35,032 nucleotides of DNA, from positions 1 to 35,032 of the forward strand of contig CBFGRV010000032.1 of assembly GCA_965651265.1 (NCBI GenBank), in the 5' to 3' direction. Below, piece by piece: positions 1 through 7,844 of this stretch. Every line of letters begins with the position of its first letter. The first letter of the stretch is position 1. Under the pieces are notes generated by a model. It was not told the DNA's origin and did no database searches. It saw only the letters and a program-made list of their open reading frames with translations. The stretch is from CBFGRV01 sp965651265 (lineage in GTDB: Bacteria; Bacteroidota; Rhodothermia; Rhodothermales; VXPQ01). Made by a program: the position numbers and the translations under genes.

Positions 1-446
1 GGCTCACGATGGCCGCGCTGACCCCGCCTTACTGGATCAACATGGGGGCCGTGGCCATCACCACGCTCGCCGGCGCCACGCTCATCCTGCACGCGGACAA
101 GTGGAGCGTGCTGCTGGATCTCACTCCGTTTCTGAAGGGCTTCACGCTACTCTTCTGGGCGATGGCCACGTGGTGGATCCCCCTCCTTTTCATCCTGGGT
201 GCCTGGCGCCACCTGCACGAGCGCTATCCTGTGACTTACGATCCGCAGTACTGGGGGATGGTGTTCCCCCTGGGGATGTACGCGGCCTGCACGTTTCGAC
301 TTTCGGAAGCGCTCGGGGTGCCCTTTTTGATGGAGATTCCGCGGTACTTCATCTACGTCGCCCTCGCCGCGTGGCTGCTGACGTTTCTCGGGATGATGAA
401 ACGCCTGCTGTTGCCGGCATCGCCCTCCGTCTCCACGGGCGCGTGA
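1..446 (+). CDS. SLAC1/TehA-family (TDT) transporter, 3' part
   Basis: The reading frame is open to the left window edge, so this is the C-terminal part of a larger protein; the ATG at 9 is probably internal. About 145 residues are visible with four hydrophobic segments (roughly 13-30, 45-66, 80-98 and 110-130). The phrase YWINMGAVAITTLAG is typical of the late helices of the tellurite-resistance/dicarboxylate (TDT, SLAC1) family, which are ten-helix anion channels or exporters (tellurite/TehA, sulfite/Ssu1, malate/Mae1). The substrate cannot be told from this fragment. It converges on the OxyR gene with a gap of 28 bases, so the two are transcribed toward each other. Confidence 0.8.
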   Translation, partial: LTMAALTPPYWINMGAVAITTLAGATLILHADKWSVLLDLTPFLKGFTLLFWAMATWWIPLLFILGAWRHLHERYPVTYDPQYWGMVFPLGMYAACTFRLSEALGVPFLMEIPRYFIYVALAAWLLTFLGMMKRLLLPASPSVSTGA

Positions 447-474
447 GTGACGTGCATGGCCGGTGGTCGGCTGC

Positions 475-1398
475 CTAAACCGTCTCCGGCTGCGGCAGGA
501 CCGCCTGCACGGCCTCGCGGACCGTCTGCGCGAAGGCGCGAAGCAGCTGCTTCTTCGCGAACACGTCGGCGTAGACGAGGCGCACGGTGCGGGTCGGCGC
601 GGGATCCTCGAACGGGCGCACGGATTCCGGGGCGTGGGAGCCCTCGCCCTGGACGGCCAGCCATGGCAGCAGGGTCATCCCGTAGCCGCGGTCGACCAAC
701 CGCTGCAGCGTCTCGAGGTTACCGCTCTCGAACTGCACGGCCTTCTGGTCCGGGTTTGTGGGCTGATCATCCTGCAATAGCTCGAGCGCCTGCTCGCGGA
801 AGCAGTGCCCCTCGCGCATCAGCCAGAGGTCGTCCCGGTGCAGATCCTCCCTGCGGATCGTCTCGCGGTCGTAGAGCCGGTGCTCCTCGGACACGTACCC
901 GACGAAGGGCTCGTCGAAGAGTGGCTCGTCGATGAGCCCGCGCGCCGTGATAGGAGAGGCAATCAGGCCGCCGTCGAGCAGGTCGCGCTGCACCAGCTCG
1001 ACGATTCTTTCGGCCCGCTGCTCCTCGAAGACGAGCGACACCTTCGGGTAGCGGCGCGAGAAGGGAGCAATAACCAGCGGCAGCAGGTACGGTGAGATCG
1101 TCGACAGGATGCCGATCCGCAGCTCGCCCGACATGTCGCCCGTCGTCTCCTGCACGATGCCCCGGATGCGTTCCACTTCACCCAGGGCGATGCGCGCCTG
1201 GGCGATGACCTTCTCGCCGATCGCCGTGGGCGCGATGGGCCGGACGTTCCGGTCGATGAGCATCACGCCGAGCTCCTCCTCCAGCTTCTGGAGCTGCATG
1301 CTCAGCGAGGGCTGGGTAACGTGACACGCCTCCGCCGCCTCTCGAAAATGTCGATGCCGGTCGAGCGCGACGAGGTATTCAAGCTGTAAAAGCGTCAT
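475..1398 (-). CDS. oxyR: OxyR-type LysR-family peroxide regulator
   Basis: A 307-residue LysR-type regulator. The N-terminal winged helix-turn-helix (about 1-60) contains FREAAEACHVTQPSLSMQLQKLE, shown here as the phrase TQPSLSMQLQKLE; the rest is a periplasmic-binding-protein-like sensor domain. The phrase EGHCFREQAL places a cysteine at residue 199, the same number as the peroxide-sensing Cys199 of E. coli OxyR. The partner Cys208 is absent: residue 208 is leucine, and the only other cysteine is C25 in the DNA-binding domain. It would control catalase/peroxidase-type defence genes, although none lies next to it. There is no obvious Shine-Dalgarno before the ATG at 1398. OxyR identity is strong; a classical disulfide switch is not supported. 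Confidence 0.9.
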   Translation of the reverse strand: MTLLQLEYLVALDRHRHFREAAEACHVTQPSLSMQLQKLEEELGVMLIDRNVRPIAPTAIGEKVIAQARIALGEVERIRGIVQETTGDMSGELRIGILSTISPYLLPLVIAPFSRRYPKVSLVFEEQRAERIVELVQRDLLDGGLIASPITARGLIDEPLFDEPFVGYVSEEHRLYDRETIRREDLHRDDLWLMREGHCFREQALELLQDDQPTNPDQKAVQFESGNLETLQRLVDRGYGMTLLPWLAVQGEGSHAPESVRPFEDPAPTRTVRLVYADVFAKKQLLRAFAQTVREAVQAVLPQPETV

Positions 1399-1541
1399 CG
1401 AGATGGATTTTGATAAGGTATACTGATGATGCGATCACAATAAAAGATGAAACTGATAAGTTCCCTTGAGCGATAAATACCGTGAATTGGTGTATCCGTG
1501 GACTATGCCGGTCGGAGGCGGCCGGCGGCTGAGGTGTTATC

Positions 1542-1973
1542 GTGGCAGAAAGCAATGTGAGGAAAGCCGAACGGACGATTCTCGTCACGCGATCGGATGA
1601 GCAGCGCCTGCGTCGCATCCTCGCGTCGAAGGGGTCGCTGGACGGAAAGCAGAATTTGCGCGATCTCTTGATGGAGCTGGATCGTGCGCAGGTCGTGGAA
1701 GACGACGAGATCCCGGCGGACGTGATCACGATGAACACGCGCTTCGAGCTGCGGGATCTCGACACCGGGTTCGTGGCCGAGTACACGCTCGTCTACCCCG
1801 GCGAGGCCGATTTCACGCGGGGCAAGATTTCCGTGCTCGCGCCCATCGGAACGGCGCTGCTGGGCTACCGCGAACTCGACACGGTCGAGTGGCAGGTGCC
1901 GGCCGGCATTCGTCGCCTGCGCATCGAGTCCGTGCTGTATCAGCCGCAGGCCGCGCGAGCGGAGGCGGCCTGA
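1542..1973 (+). CDS. rnk: Rnk-type nucleoside diphosphate kinase regulator (GreA/GreB C-terminal domain)
   Basis: A 143-residue protein made of a short charged N-terminus and a GreA/GreB C-terminal FKBP-like fold. Diagnostic phrases are NTRFELRDLDTG, EYTLVYPGEAD, and SVLAPIGTALLGYRELDTVEWQVPAG, which correspond to the 'P-iG-ALLG' signature of Rnk and Gre factors. Members without the Gre coiled coil bind RNA polymerase or influence nucleoside diphosphate kinase levels. The start is GTG at 1542, supported by a GAGGTG Shine-Dalgarno at 1531-1536, five bases upstream. The next gene begins 11 bases after the stop, so the two are probably cotranscribed. The AT-rich 1399-1530 region is shared with the divergent OxyR gene. 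Confidence 0.85.
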   Translation: MAESNVRKAERTILVTRSDEQRLRRILASKGSLDGKQNLRDLLMELDRAQVVEDDEIPADVITMNTRFELRDLDTGFVAEYTLVYPGEADFTRGKISVLAPIGTALLGYRELDTVEWQVPAGIRRLRIESVLYQPQAARAEAA

Positions 1974-1984
1974 CGCCCCTGGCC

Positions 1985-2431
1985 ATGCAGATCGATTCGT
2001 CCACCTCTCACTCTCAGCCGTGCGGCAGGCTCAACCCCGCGCTGCTCATCGCGGCCGCCATCAACCGCGAGGGCAACATCGACCTGTGCATGGTCGAAAA
2101 CGGCTCGGCGGTGCCGCGCGCAGGTATCGAGTTTTGCCTGGGAGAGGATGGCGAGATTTACCAACGCCGCTACTGGACCGTCGAGGGAGAAGACGGCGTG
2201 GCCGACGTGTGTCAGGGCCCTGCCGAACCCCTCGATATGATCGACCTGGCGATGGGGCTCAACCACGCGTTTGGTCCGCATGCACCTGTACTCTTTCATC
2301 TCAGACCCGGCACACCGGGAGGACGGCCGCGCCTGGCGTTTCCAGGACCGGTCAGCGATCGCGCACGCCTCAAAATCCTGCACGACGCCTTCACCATCCA
2401 GCTCATTGCCTACGAAGAGCACCTGATCTGA
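1985..2431 (+). CDS. Hypothetical protein (about 148 aa)
   Basis: I do not recognise a family. The ATG at 1985, 11 bases after rnk, gives a soluble acidic protein of 148 residues with a plausible composition and no signal peptide or membrane segment. Visible features are an N-terminal hydrophobic stretch LNPALLIAAAINREGNIDLCMVENG and a negatively charged middle (CLGEDGEIYQRRYWTVEGEDG), quoted in pieces. The other frames here are arginine-rich shadows. The frame stays open upstream through the end of rnk, but a start inside rnk is less likely than the ATG. Position suggests cotranscription with rnk; function is unknown. Confidence 0.6.
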   Translation: MQIDSSTSHSQPCGRLNPALLIAAAINREGNIDLCMVENGSAVPRAGIEFCLGEDGEIYQRRYWTVEGEDGVADVCQGPAEPLDMIDLAMGLNHAFGPHAPVLFHLRPGTPGGRPRLAFPGPVSDRARLKILHDAFTIQLIAYEEHLI

Positions 2432-2518
2432 AGAGCAGATCGGCGGCACGCGCGGTCCGCTTGCCCATCCGATCCACATCTCTCTTCCACTCCGCGACTA
2501 ACCTCGGGCGGTGAACCC

Positions 2519-2791
2519 ATGTACGATCGAGTTCATTTTGAAGGCAAGTGGCCGAAGCAGGAGATCGAAATGATCGCCGCGGCGATCTGGCGCGCCGAAA
2601 CACGCCTGTGCGAGTCGCCCACGCCGACGTTCGGTAAGACCTGGATTTGCGTCCGCGAGGAGATCGATGAATCGAGCGTGCTCTACGCCGCCTCGCGATT
2701 CGGCTACCACGAAACGCTGAAGGCGCTCTCCGCGGCGGCGCTTTCCTCGCACATCGAAGAATTCGGCGAGTTCGCGCGGCCTTACGCGTGA
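2519..2791 (+). CDS. Small hypothetical protein (90 aa)
   Basis: A 90-residue soluble protein with a natural-looking composition (mixed acidic, aromatic and small residues), starting at ATG 2519 after a GGGCGGTGA stretch that may act as ribosome binding site. It has two cysteines (in ETRLCESP and KTWICVREE) and no membrane segment. No domain is recognised. It follows the previous unknown gene by 87 bases on the same strand, and ends 10 bases before the convergent DUF3565 gene. Overlapping minus-strand frames are arginine-rich and look like shadows. Possibly the third gene of the rnk transcript. Confidence 0.55.
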   Translation: MYDRVHFEGKWPKQEIEMIAAAIWRAETRLCESPTPTFGKTWICVREEIDESSVLYAASRFGYHETLKALSAAALSSHIEEFGEFARPYA

Positions 2792-2801
2792 CCACCGACA
2801 C

Positions 2802-3059
2802 CTAAATCTCAAAGTCCGTCGGATCGGCGCCCGCCTCCAGTCCGACTTCCTCCGCGCATTTTCGACAACGCACGAGCTTCCCGATGCGTGCGCGCCGTCC
2901 GTCCTCCGTCGTGACCCAGGGCCGGTTCATCCACGGCGGATTGTGCCGAACGTGCCTGGTGTGGCCACAGGCCAGATCGGCGACCCAGTCGCCCGTCTCG
3001 TCCTGGTGGAATCCGACGACGGCCTCCCTGATCTCGATGCGGTCTAGATCGTTCTGCAC
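2802..3059 (-). CDS. DUF3565 protein
   Basis: An 85-residue protein that fits the DUF3565 family along most of its length: VVGFHQDETGDWVADLACGHTRHVRHNPPW, then NRPWVTTEDGR, then LVRCRKC (given here in separate phrases). The CGH plus the CRKC pair with neighbouring histidines look like a zinc-binding arrangement, which is inference. The family has no assigned function that I know. It is transcribed away from the NMO-like gene at 3147 and shares the 3060-3146 region with it. The start ATG at 3059 has no strong Shine-Dalgarno. Confidence 0.8.
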   Translation of the reverse strand: MQNDLDRIEIREAVVGFHQDETGDWVADLACGHTRHVRHNPPWMNRPWVTTEDGRRARIGKLVRCRKCAEEVGLEAGADPTDFEI

Positions 3060-3085
3060 GGTACTTCGCTAACCATCCTGGTTTG

Positions 3086-3119
3086 GGGAACGATGGTGAG
3101 GGGTGATCGTTTCTCCCGC
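3086..3119. other. Imperfect inverted repeat in the DUF3565/NMO divergent region
   Basis: Arms containing AACGAT and ATCGTT, flanked by G-rich and C-rich sequence, face each other around an 11-base loop. It lies 5' to both divergent genes. It could be an operator or an mRNA leader hairpin; the sequence alone does not decide. Confidence 0.3.
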
Positions 3120-3122
3120 CGT

Positions 3123-3146
3123 ATTTAAGAGCAAAAAGTCTTGATT
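3123..3146. promoter_or_regulatory. Candidate operator: ATTTAAGA-N8-TCTTGATT dyad
   Basis: The left arm ATTTAAGA (3123-3130) and right arm TCTTGATT (3139-3146) are separated by eight bases. The same left arm and spacing occur as a perfect dyad (ATTTAAGA-N8-TCTTAAAT) at 12159-12182 before the multiheme cytochrome operon. The site abuts the ATG at 3147, where a bound protein would block transcription or initiation. The regulator is unknown. Confidence 0.45.
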
Positions 3147-4652
3147 ATGCCGACACCCCTTCCGTCGTTCCCGACCTCCTCGCGCATTATTCAGGGAGGG
3201 ATGGGGATCGGCGTCTCCAGCTGGCGGCTCGCCCGTGCCGTAGCGATGAACGGCGAAATCGGCGTCGTCTCCGGAACGAGCATCGATACGGTGGTCGTGC
3301 GTGAGCTCCAGGATGGAGACCCCAACCACCGCCGCCGCGTGCTGGCGGACTACCCCGACCAGGAGATCGTCCGCCATCTCGTCAATCAATACTATGTCGA
3401 AGGTGGCCGGCGGCCGGATGCGGCGTACCGGTTGTTGCCCTTGCACCGCTTTCGGCCTACCCGAACGTCTCAGCGCATCCTTAGCGCGGCGACCTACAGC
3501 GAGGTGCGACTCGCGAAGGAGGACCACGACGGCTATGTCGGCATCAACCTGCTGTGCGAGCTGAAGCGCTTCACGCTGGCGGGCCTGTACGGTGCCATGC
3601 TCGCGGATGTCGATGCCGTGATGATGGGCGCCGGCATCCCCCTCGAAGAAGCCCGCCAGCTCCCCCTACTCGCGGAAGGCCGCCCCGCCCGGCTTCGCCT
3701 GGAGGTGGACACTTCCCAGGCAGACGGCGACGTCGGACCCTTCTACTACGAGCTCGATCCCGCCGACCTGGTGGAGACCGTCAGGCCGGTGCGTCCGCCC
3801 GACTTTTTCCCCATCATCTCATCCGATGTCCTTGCGCGCGTACTGGATGCAAAGCTTCCCGACGGATGCATATCGGCCTGGATCATCGAGGGATCGACGG
3901 CCGGCGGGCACAATGCCCCTCCCCGCAACAAGGGCGTCGACGAGAACGGCGATCCGATCTACGACGAGCGCGACCTTCCGGATCTCGAGCGCGTCGCTGC
4001 CCTCGGTTATCCGTTCTTCCTCGCCGGCGGGTACGGCACACCCGAGAAACTCTGTGAAGCCATCGACCTCGGTGCGGCAGGCGTGCAGATCGGATCTCTC
4101 TTCTCCCTGGCCGACGAATCCGGGTATCCGGCCTCGTACAAGCGGCGCCTCATCCGCCAGATTCACGAGCGACGCATCACCGTCCGCACGGACGGGCGCA
4201 TCTCCCCGACAGGCTTCCCGTTCAAGGTGGTTGAGCTGGAGGAGACCAACGGGGTACCCACTATCCACGCTAAGCGGCAGAGGCACTGCGATCTGGGCTA
4301 TCTACAACAGGCCTACGTCGATGGCAAAGGACGTTTGCTTGCGCGATGCCCCGCCGAACCCGTCGACGACTACATCCGAAAGGGCGGGCGGATAGAGGAC
4401 ACAGATCGGCGCGGCTGTCTCTGCAACGGTCTGATGGCGAACATCGGCCTCGGACAGATCCAGGTATGGGGCGAGGAGCGCCCACTCTTTACGGGTGGCG
4501 ACGAGCTGTCGGACCTTCCGCTGGGATCCGCCGAAAATCCCTCCTACAGCGCGGCCGATGTCATCGCGTTTCTCAGAGGCCCGCATGGAATGCTTGACGC
4601 GCACGGTACTAGCGTGCACCGGGCGATCGCACACCGGACTGGCCGGTACTGA
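3147..4652 (+). CDS. Nitronate monooxygenase-like FMN flavoprotein with cysteine-bearing C-terminal extension
   Basis: A 501-residue protein of the 2-nitropropane dioxygenase/nitronate monooxygenase superfamily (FMN TIM barrel). Signatures: IIQGGMGIGVSSWRLARAVA near the N-terminus, GVVSGTS, MMGAGIP in the middle, EGSTAGGHNAPPR (FMN/active-site region, about 248-260), and AGGYGTPEKLCEAIDLGAAGVQIGS (given in parts; phosphate-binding end). Family members oxidise nitronates or act in related FMN chemistry. Typical bacterial enzymes have 320-370 residues; this one has about 130 extra C-terminal residues with four cysteines (C381, C401, C424, C426), a possible metal or Fe-S site. ATG 3147 is preferred over TTG 3141, which would lie inside the dyad. 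It converges on the cytochrome b fusion gene with a 1-base gap. Confidence 0.8.
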   Translation: MPTPLPSFPTSSRIIQGGMGIGVSSWRLARAVAMNGEIGVVSGTSIDTVVVRELQDGDPNHRRRVLADYPDQEIVRHLVNQYYVEGGRRPDAAYRLLPLHRFRPTRTSQRILSAATYSEVRLAKEDHDGYVGINLLCELKRFTLAGLYGAMLADVDAVMMGAGIPLEEARQLPLLAEGRPARLRLEVDTSQADGDVGPFYYELDPADLVETVRPVRPPDFFPIISSDVLARVLDAKLPDGCISAWIIEGSTAGGHNAPPRNKGVDENGDPIYDERDLPDLERVAALGYPFFLAGGYGTPEKLCEAIDLGAAGVQIGSLFSLADESGYPASYKRRLIRQIHERRITVRTDGRISPTGFPFKVVELEETNGVPTIHAKRQRHCDLGYLQQAYVDGKGRLLARCPAEPVDDYIRKGGRIEDTDRRGCLCNGLMANIGLGQIQVWGEERPLFTGGDELSDLPLGSAENPSYSAADVIAFLRGPHGMLDAHGTSVHRAIAHRTGRY

Positions 4653-4653
4653 G

Positions 4654-6831
4654 CTAACGGATGGCGAACCCTTCCGGCGCTTCGAACAGCACAACGCGGC
4701 GCTCGCCGGCCCGAAATTCGACTTCCTGTACCATCTTCCACGTCCAGTGCCGGAGATCTTCCGAGTCGGCGAGCCGCACCTCGATGGTGTGGTTCCCGGA
4801 GGGAATCTCGAGCCGCTCCAGCGCAATGCTGCTTCCGTCGCCGAAGAGTCCACCCGGTGGGTAACGTCGATCGATGCGCTCTTCCCCGTCAACCGAAACG
4901 TAGAGTCTGACCGAACCGCGCACGCGTTCGGTGTACATCTCCGACTGCATGTGGGGCAGGAGCTCGCTCTGGTCGCGCGAGGCGCCGGGCGTCTGCTCGA
5001 CGAGCGCACCCGCGTGCTTGAACGAGACGACCAGTTCGGAGCGTGAGGCGCCGGCGGACGTAAACGGCAGTCGAGTCGCCGGCACGACGAGCCCGATCAC
5101 CACCATCAGCATGGCCGCGGCTGCGATGGCCGCCCGAAGTCTCTTACGGACGGTGAAGCCGTCGTCCCGGGCCGCCGCGGGGACGCCACGCCGAGTATTA
5201 CATCGCCCGGATTCCTCGCGGAAGACCACCGCCGCCCTAAGGAGCGCCGCCGTCTCGATTCGGTTGAACGATACGTGCCTCACCTGGTCGTCGCGAACTT
5301 TATCGAAGCGACGGGCCGGCGCCCGATCACCGCGGAGGCGCTGGGACGTCCATCGCTCGCCGATACGGCACGACGGATCCGGCCCGCATCCAACCAGGAG
5401 CACGCCTCGCGTACCACGGCGCAGGGCCCTCTCGATCATCAGCATGTGCACCCAGCCCGCGCACGGCACCGGCACGACGCGGTAGCCCGGCAGCTCGGCA
5501 CAAGCGCCGGCGTCATCCAACCGGAACTCGGCCGCGCCCGAGTTCGCGCACACGAACGCCGTGAACTCAGCGCCCTCCTGCGGCGATTCGTTCAGCCAGC
5601 GTCGCACGTCGCGCACGGGCAGGCGGGGCTGGTCGATGGCGTTGCTGTCGCACGCCCCGACACAAATGCTGCATCCGACGCACTTCAGCGGGTCGACCTC
5701 GGCAATCATCGGATAGCGGCCATCGGGATTTGTCACGAGCGAGATGGCGTCGAATGGACAGTCCTCGTAGCAGAGCGTGCAGCCGTTGCATCGCTGTGCA
5801 TCCACGACGGCGGGCGTGGGGCGACGGCGGGCGATCAGCCACGGCAGCCCGATCGCGGCGATGGTGACGGTCAGGAAGATGGTCCAGAGGAGCCCACCCT
5901 CCAGCCGCTCCGCGAGGTACAGCGGCAAGAGGTAGAACCCATCGATGGCGATCCCCTCGGGAGCCACGGCCATTCGAGCCGGACCGCCGGCCTCCGCCGG
6001 AAAGAGCAGCGATACCGCGACGAGGGCCGCCATCATTGCGGCGGTAAGGCCGCGCCCCGCCAGGATGTGCGCCTTGTTCAATCGAAGCACGTGCACCCAC
6101 AGGCTCACTCCCAGGGCCAGCGGTATGAGCATGTGGATGAAGAAAACCACGAAGAACAGCAGCGAATTCACACCGTCATCGACAAGGAACGAACGGGCGA
6201 GGGGTTCCGGAAAGATGGGGAGCACATCGAGGAAGGCCGCCGTGGCCAGCGCCACCTGCCGCGCCGCCTCATCCCAGACCAGCCAGTAGCCCGTCCAGCC
6301 GTCGAGCCAGATCACGCCCACCATGACGAGGCCGGCGATCCAGGGCAGGCGCCGGGCGGGGCCGACCTTGCGCGCACCAAGCGCCTGCAGGGCGTGCAGC
6401 AGCACGAAGAGCATGCAGGCATCGGAGCTGTACCGGTGGAGTGAGCGGATTAGCCCCGCGAGGTAGGGTGACGCCTCCATGCGAAGCACCGATGCGTAGG
6501 CCTTCTCGACGCTGGGAACGTACCAGAAGAGCAGAAGGATGCCGCTCGCGAGTGCGATCAGGAAGGTGGTGTTGGCCACCGCGCCGAGCTGTGCGAAGGG
6601 ATTGAGCGCCTCCGGCACGACGGCTCGCATCCAGCGGTTGGCATGGAGAAAGGGTGCTTCCAGACGGCTAAGGATCCGCTCGCCGCGCACGTTCGGTTCC
6701 GCGCGCGCATCGCCGATTCGGCCCGCCGCGATGGAAGGGCGGCGATCTTCCGTGATCAGTCGGATGACGTCGATGTCCGCATCGGGCGAGGCGCCGTCTC
6801 CACCGTATACTGTTTCGGCGTTCGATGGCAT
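4654..6831 (-). CDS. Cytochrome b / 2[4Fe-4S] ferredoxin / MvhD-like / membrane-anchored beta-domain fusion
   Basis: A 725-residue multidomain redox protein. Residues about 65-335 form a cytochrome b6-like membrane domain with bis-heme histidines H132/H146 (LHRYSS...LLHALQ) and H233/H247 (IHMLIP...WVHVLR), each pair 14 residues apart as in cytochrome b. Residues 345-400 carry two [4Fe-4S] motifs (C348, C351, C354, C358 and C384, C387, C390, C394). Residues 425-500 resemble the MvhD/hydrogenase iron-sulfur delta subunit (C428, C457, C482, C488, phrase LLVGCGPDPSC). Residues 564-585 form another membrane helix, followed by a C-terminal beta-rich domain. Start ATG 6831 lies 2 bases after the SCO gene. 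It is the last gene of the oxidase/NOR-like operon and probably links quinones to a soluble or periplasmic partner; direction is unknown. Confidence 0.85.
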   Translation of the reverse strand: MPSNAETVYGGDGASPDADIDVIRLITEDRRPSIAAGRIGDARAEPNVRGERILSRLEAPFLHANRWMRAVVPEALNPFAQLGAVANTTFLIALASGILLLFWYVPSVEKAYASVLRMEASPYLAGLIRSLHRYSSDACMLFVLLHALQALGARKVGPARRLPWIAGLVMVGVIWLDGWTGYWLVWDEAARQVALATAAFLDVLPIFPEPLARSFLVDDGVNSLLFFVVFFIHMLIPLALGVSLWVHVLRLNKAHILAGRGLTAAMMAALVAVSLLFPAEAGGPARMAVAPEGIAIDGFYLLPLYLAERLEGGLLWTIFLTVTIAAIGLPWLIARRRPTPAVVDAQRCNGCTLCYEDCPFDAISLVTNPDGRYPMIAEVDPLKCVGCSICVGACDSNAIDQPRLPVRDVRRWLNESPQEGAEFTAFVCANSGAAEFRLDDAGACAELPGYRVVPVPCAGWVHMLMIERALRRGTRGVLLVGCGPDPSCRIGERWTSQRLRGDRAPARRFDKVRDDQVRHVSFNRIETAALLRAAVVFREESGRCNTRRGVPAAARDDGFTVRKRLRAAIAAAAMLMVVIGLVVPATRLPFTSAGASRSELVVSFKHAGALVEQTPGASRDQSELLPHMQSEMYTERVRGSVRLYVSVDGEERIDRRYPPGGLFGDGSSIALERLEIPSGNHTIEVRLADSEDLRHWTWKMVQEVEFRAGERRVVLFEAPEGFAIR

Positions 6832-6833
6832 CT

Positions 6834-7844
6834 CTACGAGCGGGGCGCCTCTTCATCGACGAGCTGACGGAGGGCCTCGTTCAGCCATTCTGCCTGCGTC
6901 TCGCCGAGCGAGAGCCGATACGCAATGCGCCCGCCCCGGTCAATCAGGATGAACAGGTTGGCGTGATCGATCTGCGCACCATCGGGCGATCGCCGATAAG
7001 GGATCTGGAAACCCTCGAGCGCCCGCTGCACCTGGAACTCGGAGCCGGTCAGAAACTGGAACTGCGGCGCCTCCACGCCGTGCGCCGCTGCTAGCGCGCG
7101 GAGCACGACCGGCGTGTCCGTCGCCGGGTCGAGCGTCAGGGCCAGCACGGCGACGTCGTCCTGATGAGCCGGATCGAGTTCGCCGATCGCACTTTTCGCC
7201 TGGCCAATGATCATCGGGCAGGTCGTCGGGCAGGTAGCGTATACGGCGGTGACGACCACGACGCGTCCTTCCATCGCGTCCGGCGATACGAGGGCGCCAT
7301 CCTGATTGACGAGCTCGAAGCCGGGCGGAGTGAGCGACGTGCGAATGCGCTCGCCCGGGAAGGCCCGCTCGTCGGCAACCCGCGCATCCCATCCCCAAAT
7401 CGAAAACAGGCCGAGGGCGAGAATGGCGATGGCGGCATTCGATAGCACGGCGCAGCGTGCGATCCTCCTCCATCCCATCGCGGAGGCAACTCGAAGCTCG
7501 GGGCGCCAGACTGCGACCACGATGCCCGCGACGACTACGGGTTGGGCAAGGTACATCCACACATAGCCCCATTCGAGCCCGCCGGTCGCCGCATCGTACT
7601 TGAAGCACCACTGCCGGAAGGAATCCGCGAACGCGCCGGCCGCGCCGGCGTCCGTCGGCAGCACGAGCAGCGCCAGCATCAGTACGACGAACCCGGCGAG
7701 CATCGATAGGACGCTCACCGGGAAGCGCCAGTCGCTCAGATACGCGCGGATAGGCTCCAACGGGCGGGGCAAGTCGCCCTCGCGTTCGCCATCGGAGCGC
7801 GATGTGCCGCCCACTGCTGCGGCCGTGTACTCGAGCCGATCCAT
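6834..7844 (-). CDS. SCO1/SenC-family copper chaperone with three N-terminal membrane helices
   Basis: A 336-residue protein. The C-terminal thioredoxin-like SCO domain has the copper-binding ATCPTTCP motif (C205, C209) and the conserved DHANLFILID histidine (H294). Residues 1-155 add three hydrophobic segments (about 43-63, 94-113 and 132-150), more than the single anchor usual for SCO proteins. SCO/SenC proteins load CuA or CuB of heme-copper enzymes, and the gene sits directly after subunit I. The start is the ATG at 7844, whose A is also the last base of the subunit I stop (TGATG); a longer upstream frame inside subunit I is a shadow. In sNOR-type clusters senC occupies the same place. 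Confidence 0.9.
   Translation of the reverse strand: MDRLEYTAAAVGGTSRSDGEREGDLPRPLEPIRAYLSDWRFPVSVLSMLAGFVVLMLALLVLPTDAGAAGAFADSFRQWCFKYDAATGGLEWGYVWMYLAQPVVVAGIVVAVWRPELRVASAMGWRRIARCAVLSNAAIAILALGLFSIWGWDARVADERAFPGERIRTSLTPPGFELVNQDGALVSPDAMEGRVVVVTAVYATCPTTCPMIIGQAKSAIGELDPAHQDDVAVLALTLDPATDTPVVLRALAAAHGVEAPQFQFLTGSEFQVQRALEGFQIPYRRSPDGAQIDHANLFILIDRGGRIAYRLSLGETQAEWLNEALRQLVDEEAPRS

Noticed and set aside
1399..1541. Classical OxyR binding site (ATAG half-sites in tetrad)
   Set aside because: Two GATAAG elements lie 43 bases apart at 1412 and 1455, but the four-half-site spacing of known OxyR sites is not met.
1940..2479. Minus-strand frame competing with the unknown gene at 1985
   Set aside because: It runs opposite to the rnk transcript, has a shadow-like composition, and overlaps rnk; the plus-strand frame is more natural.
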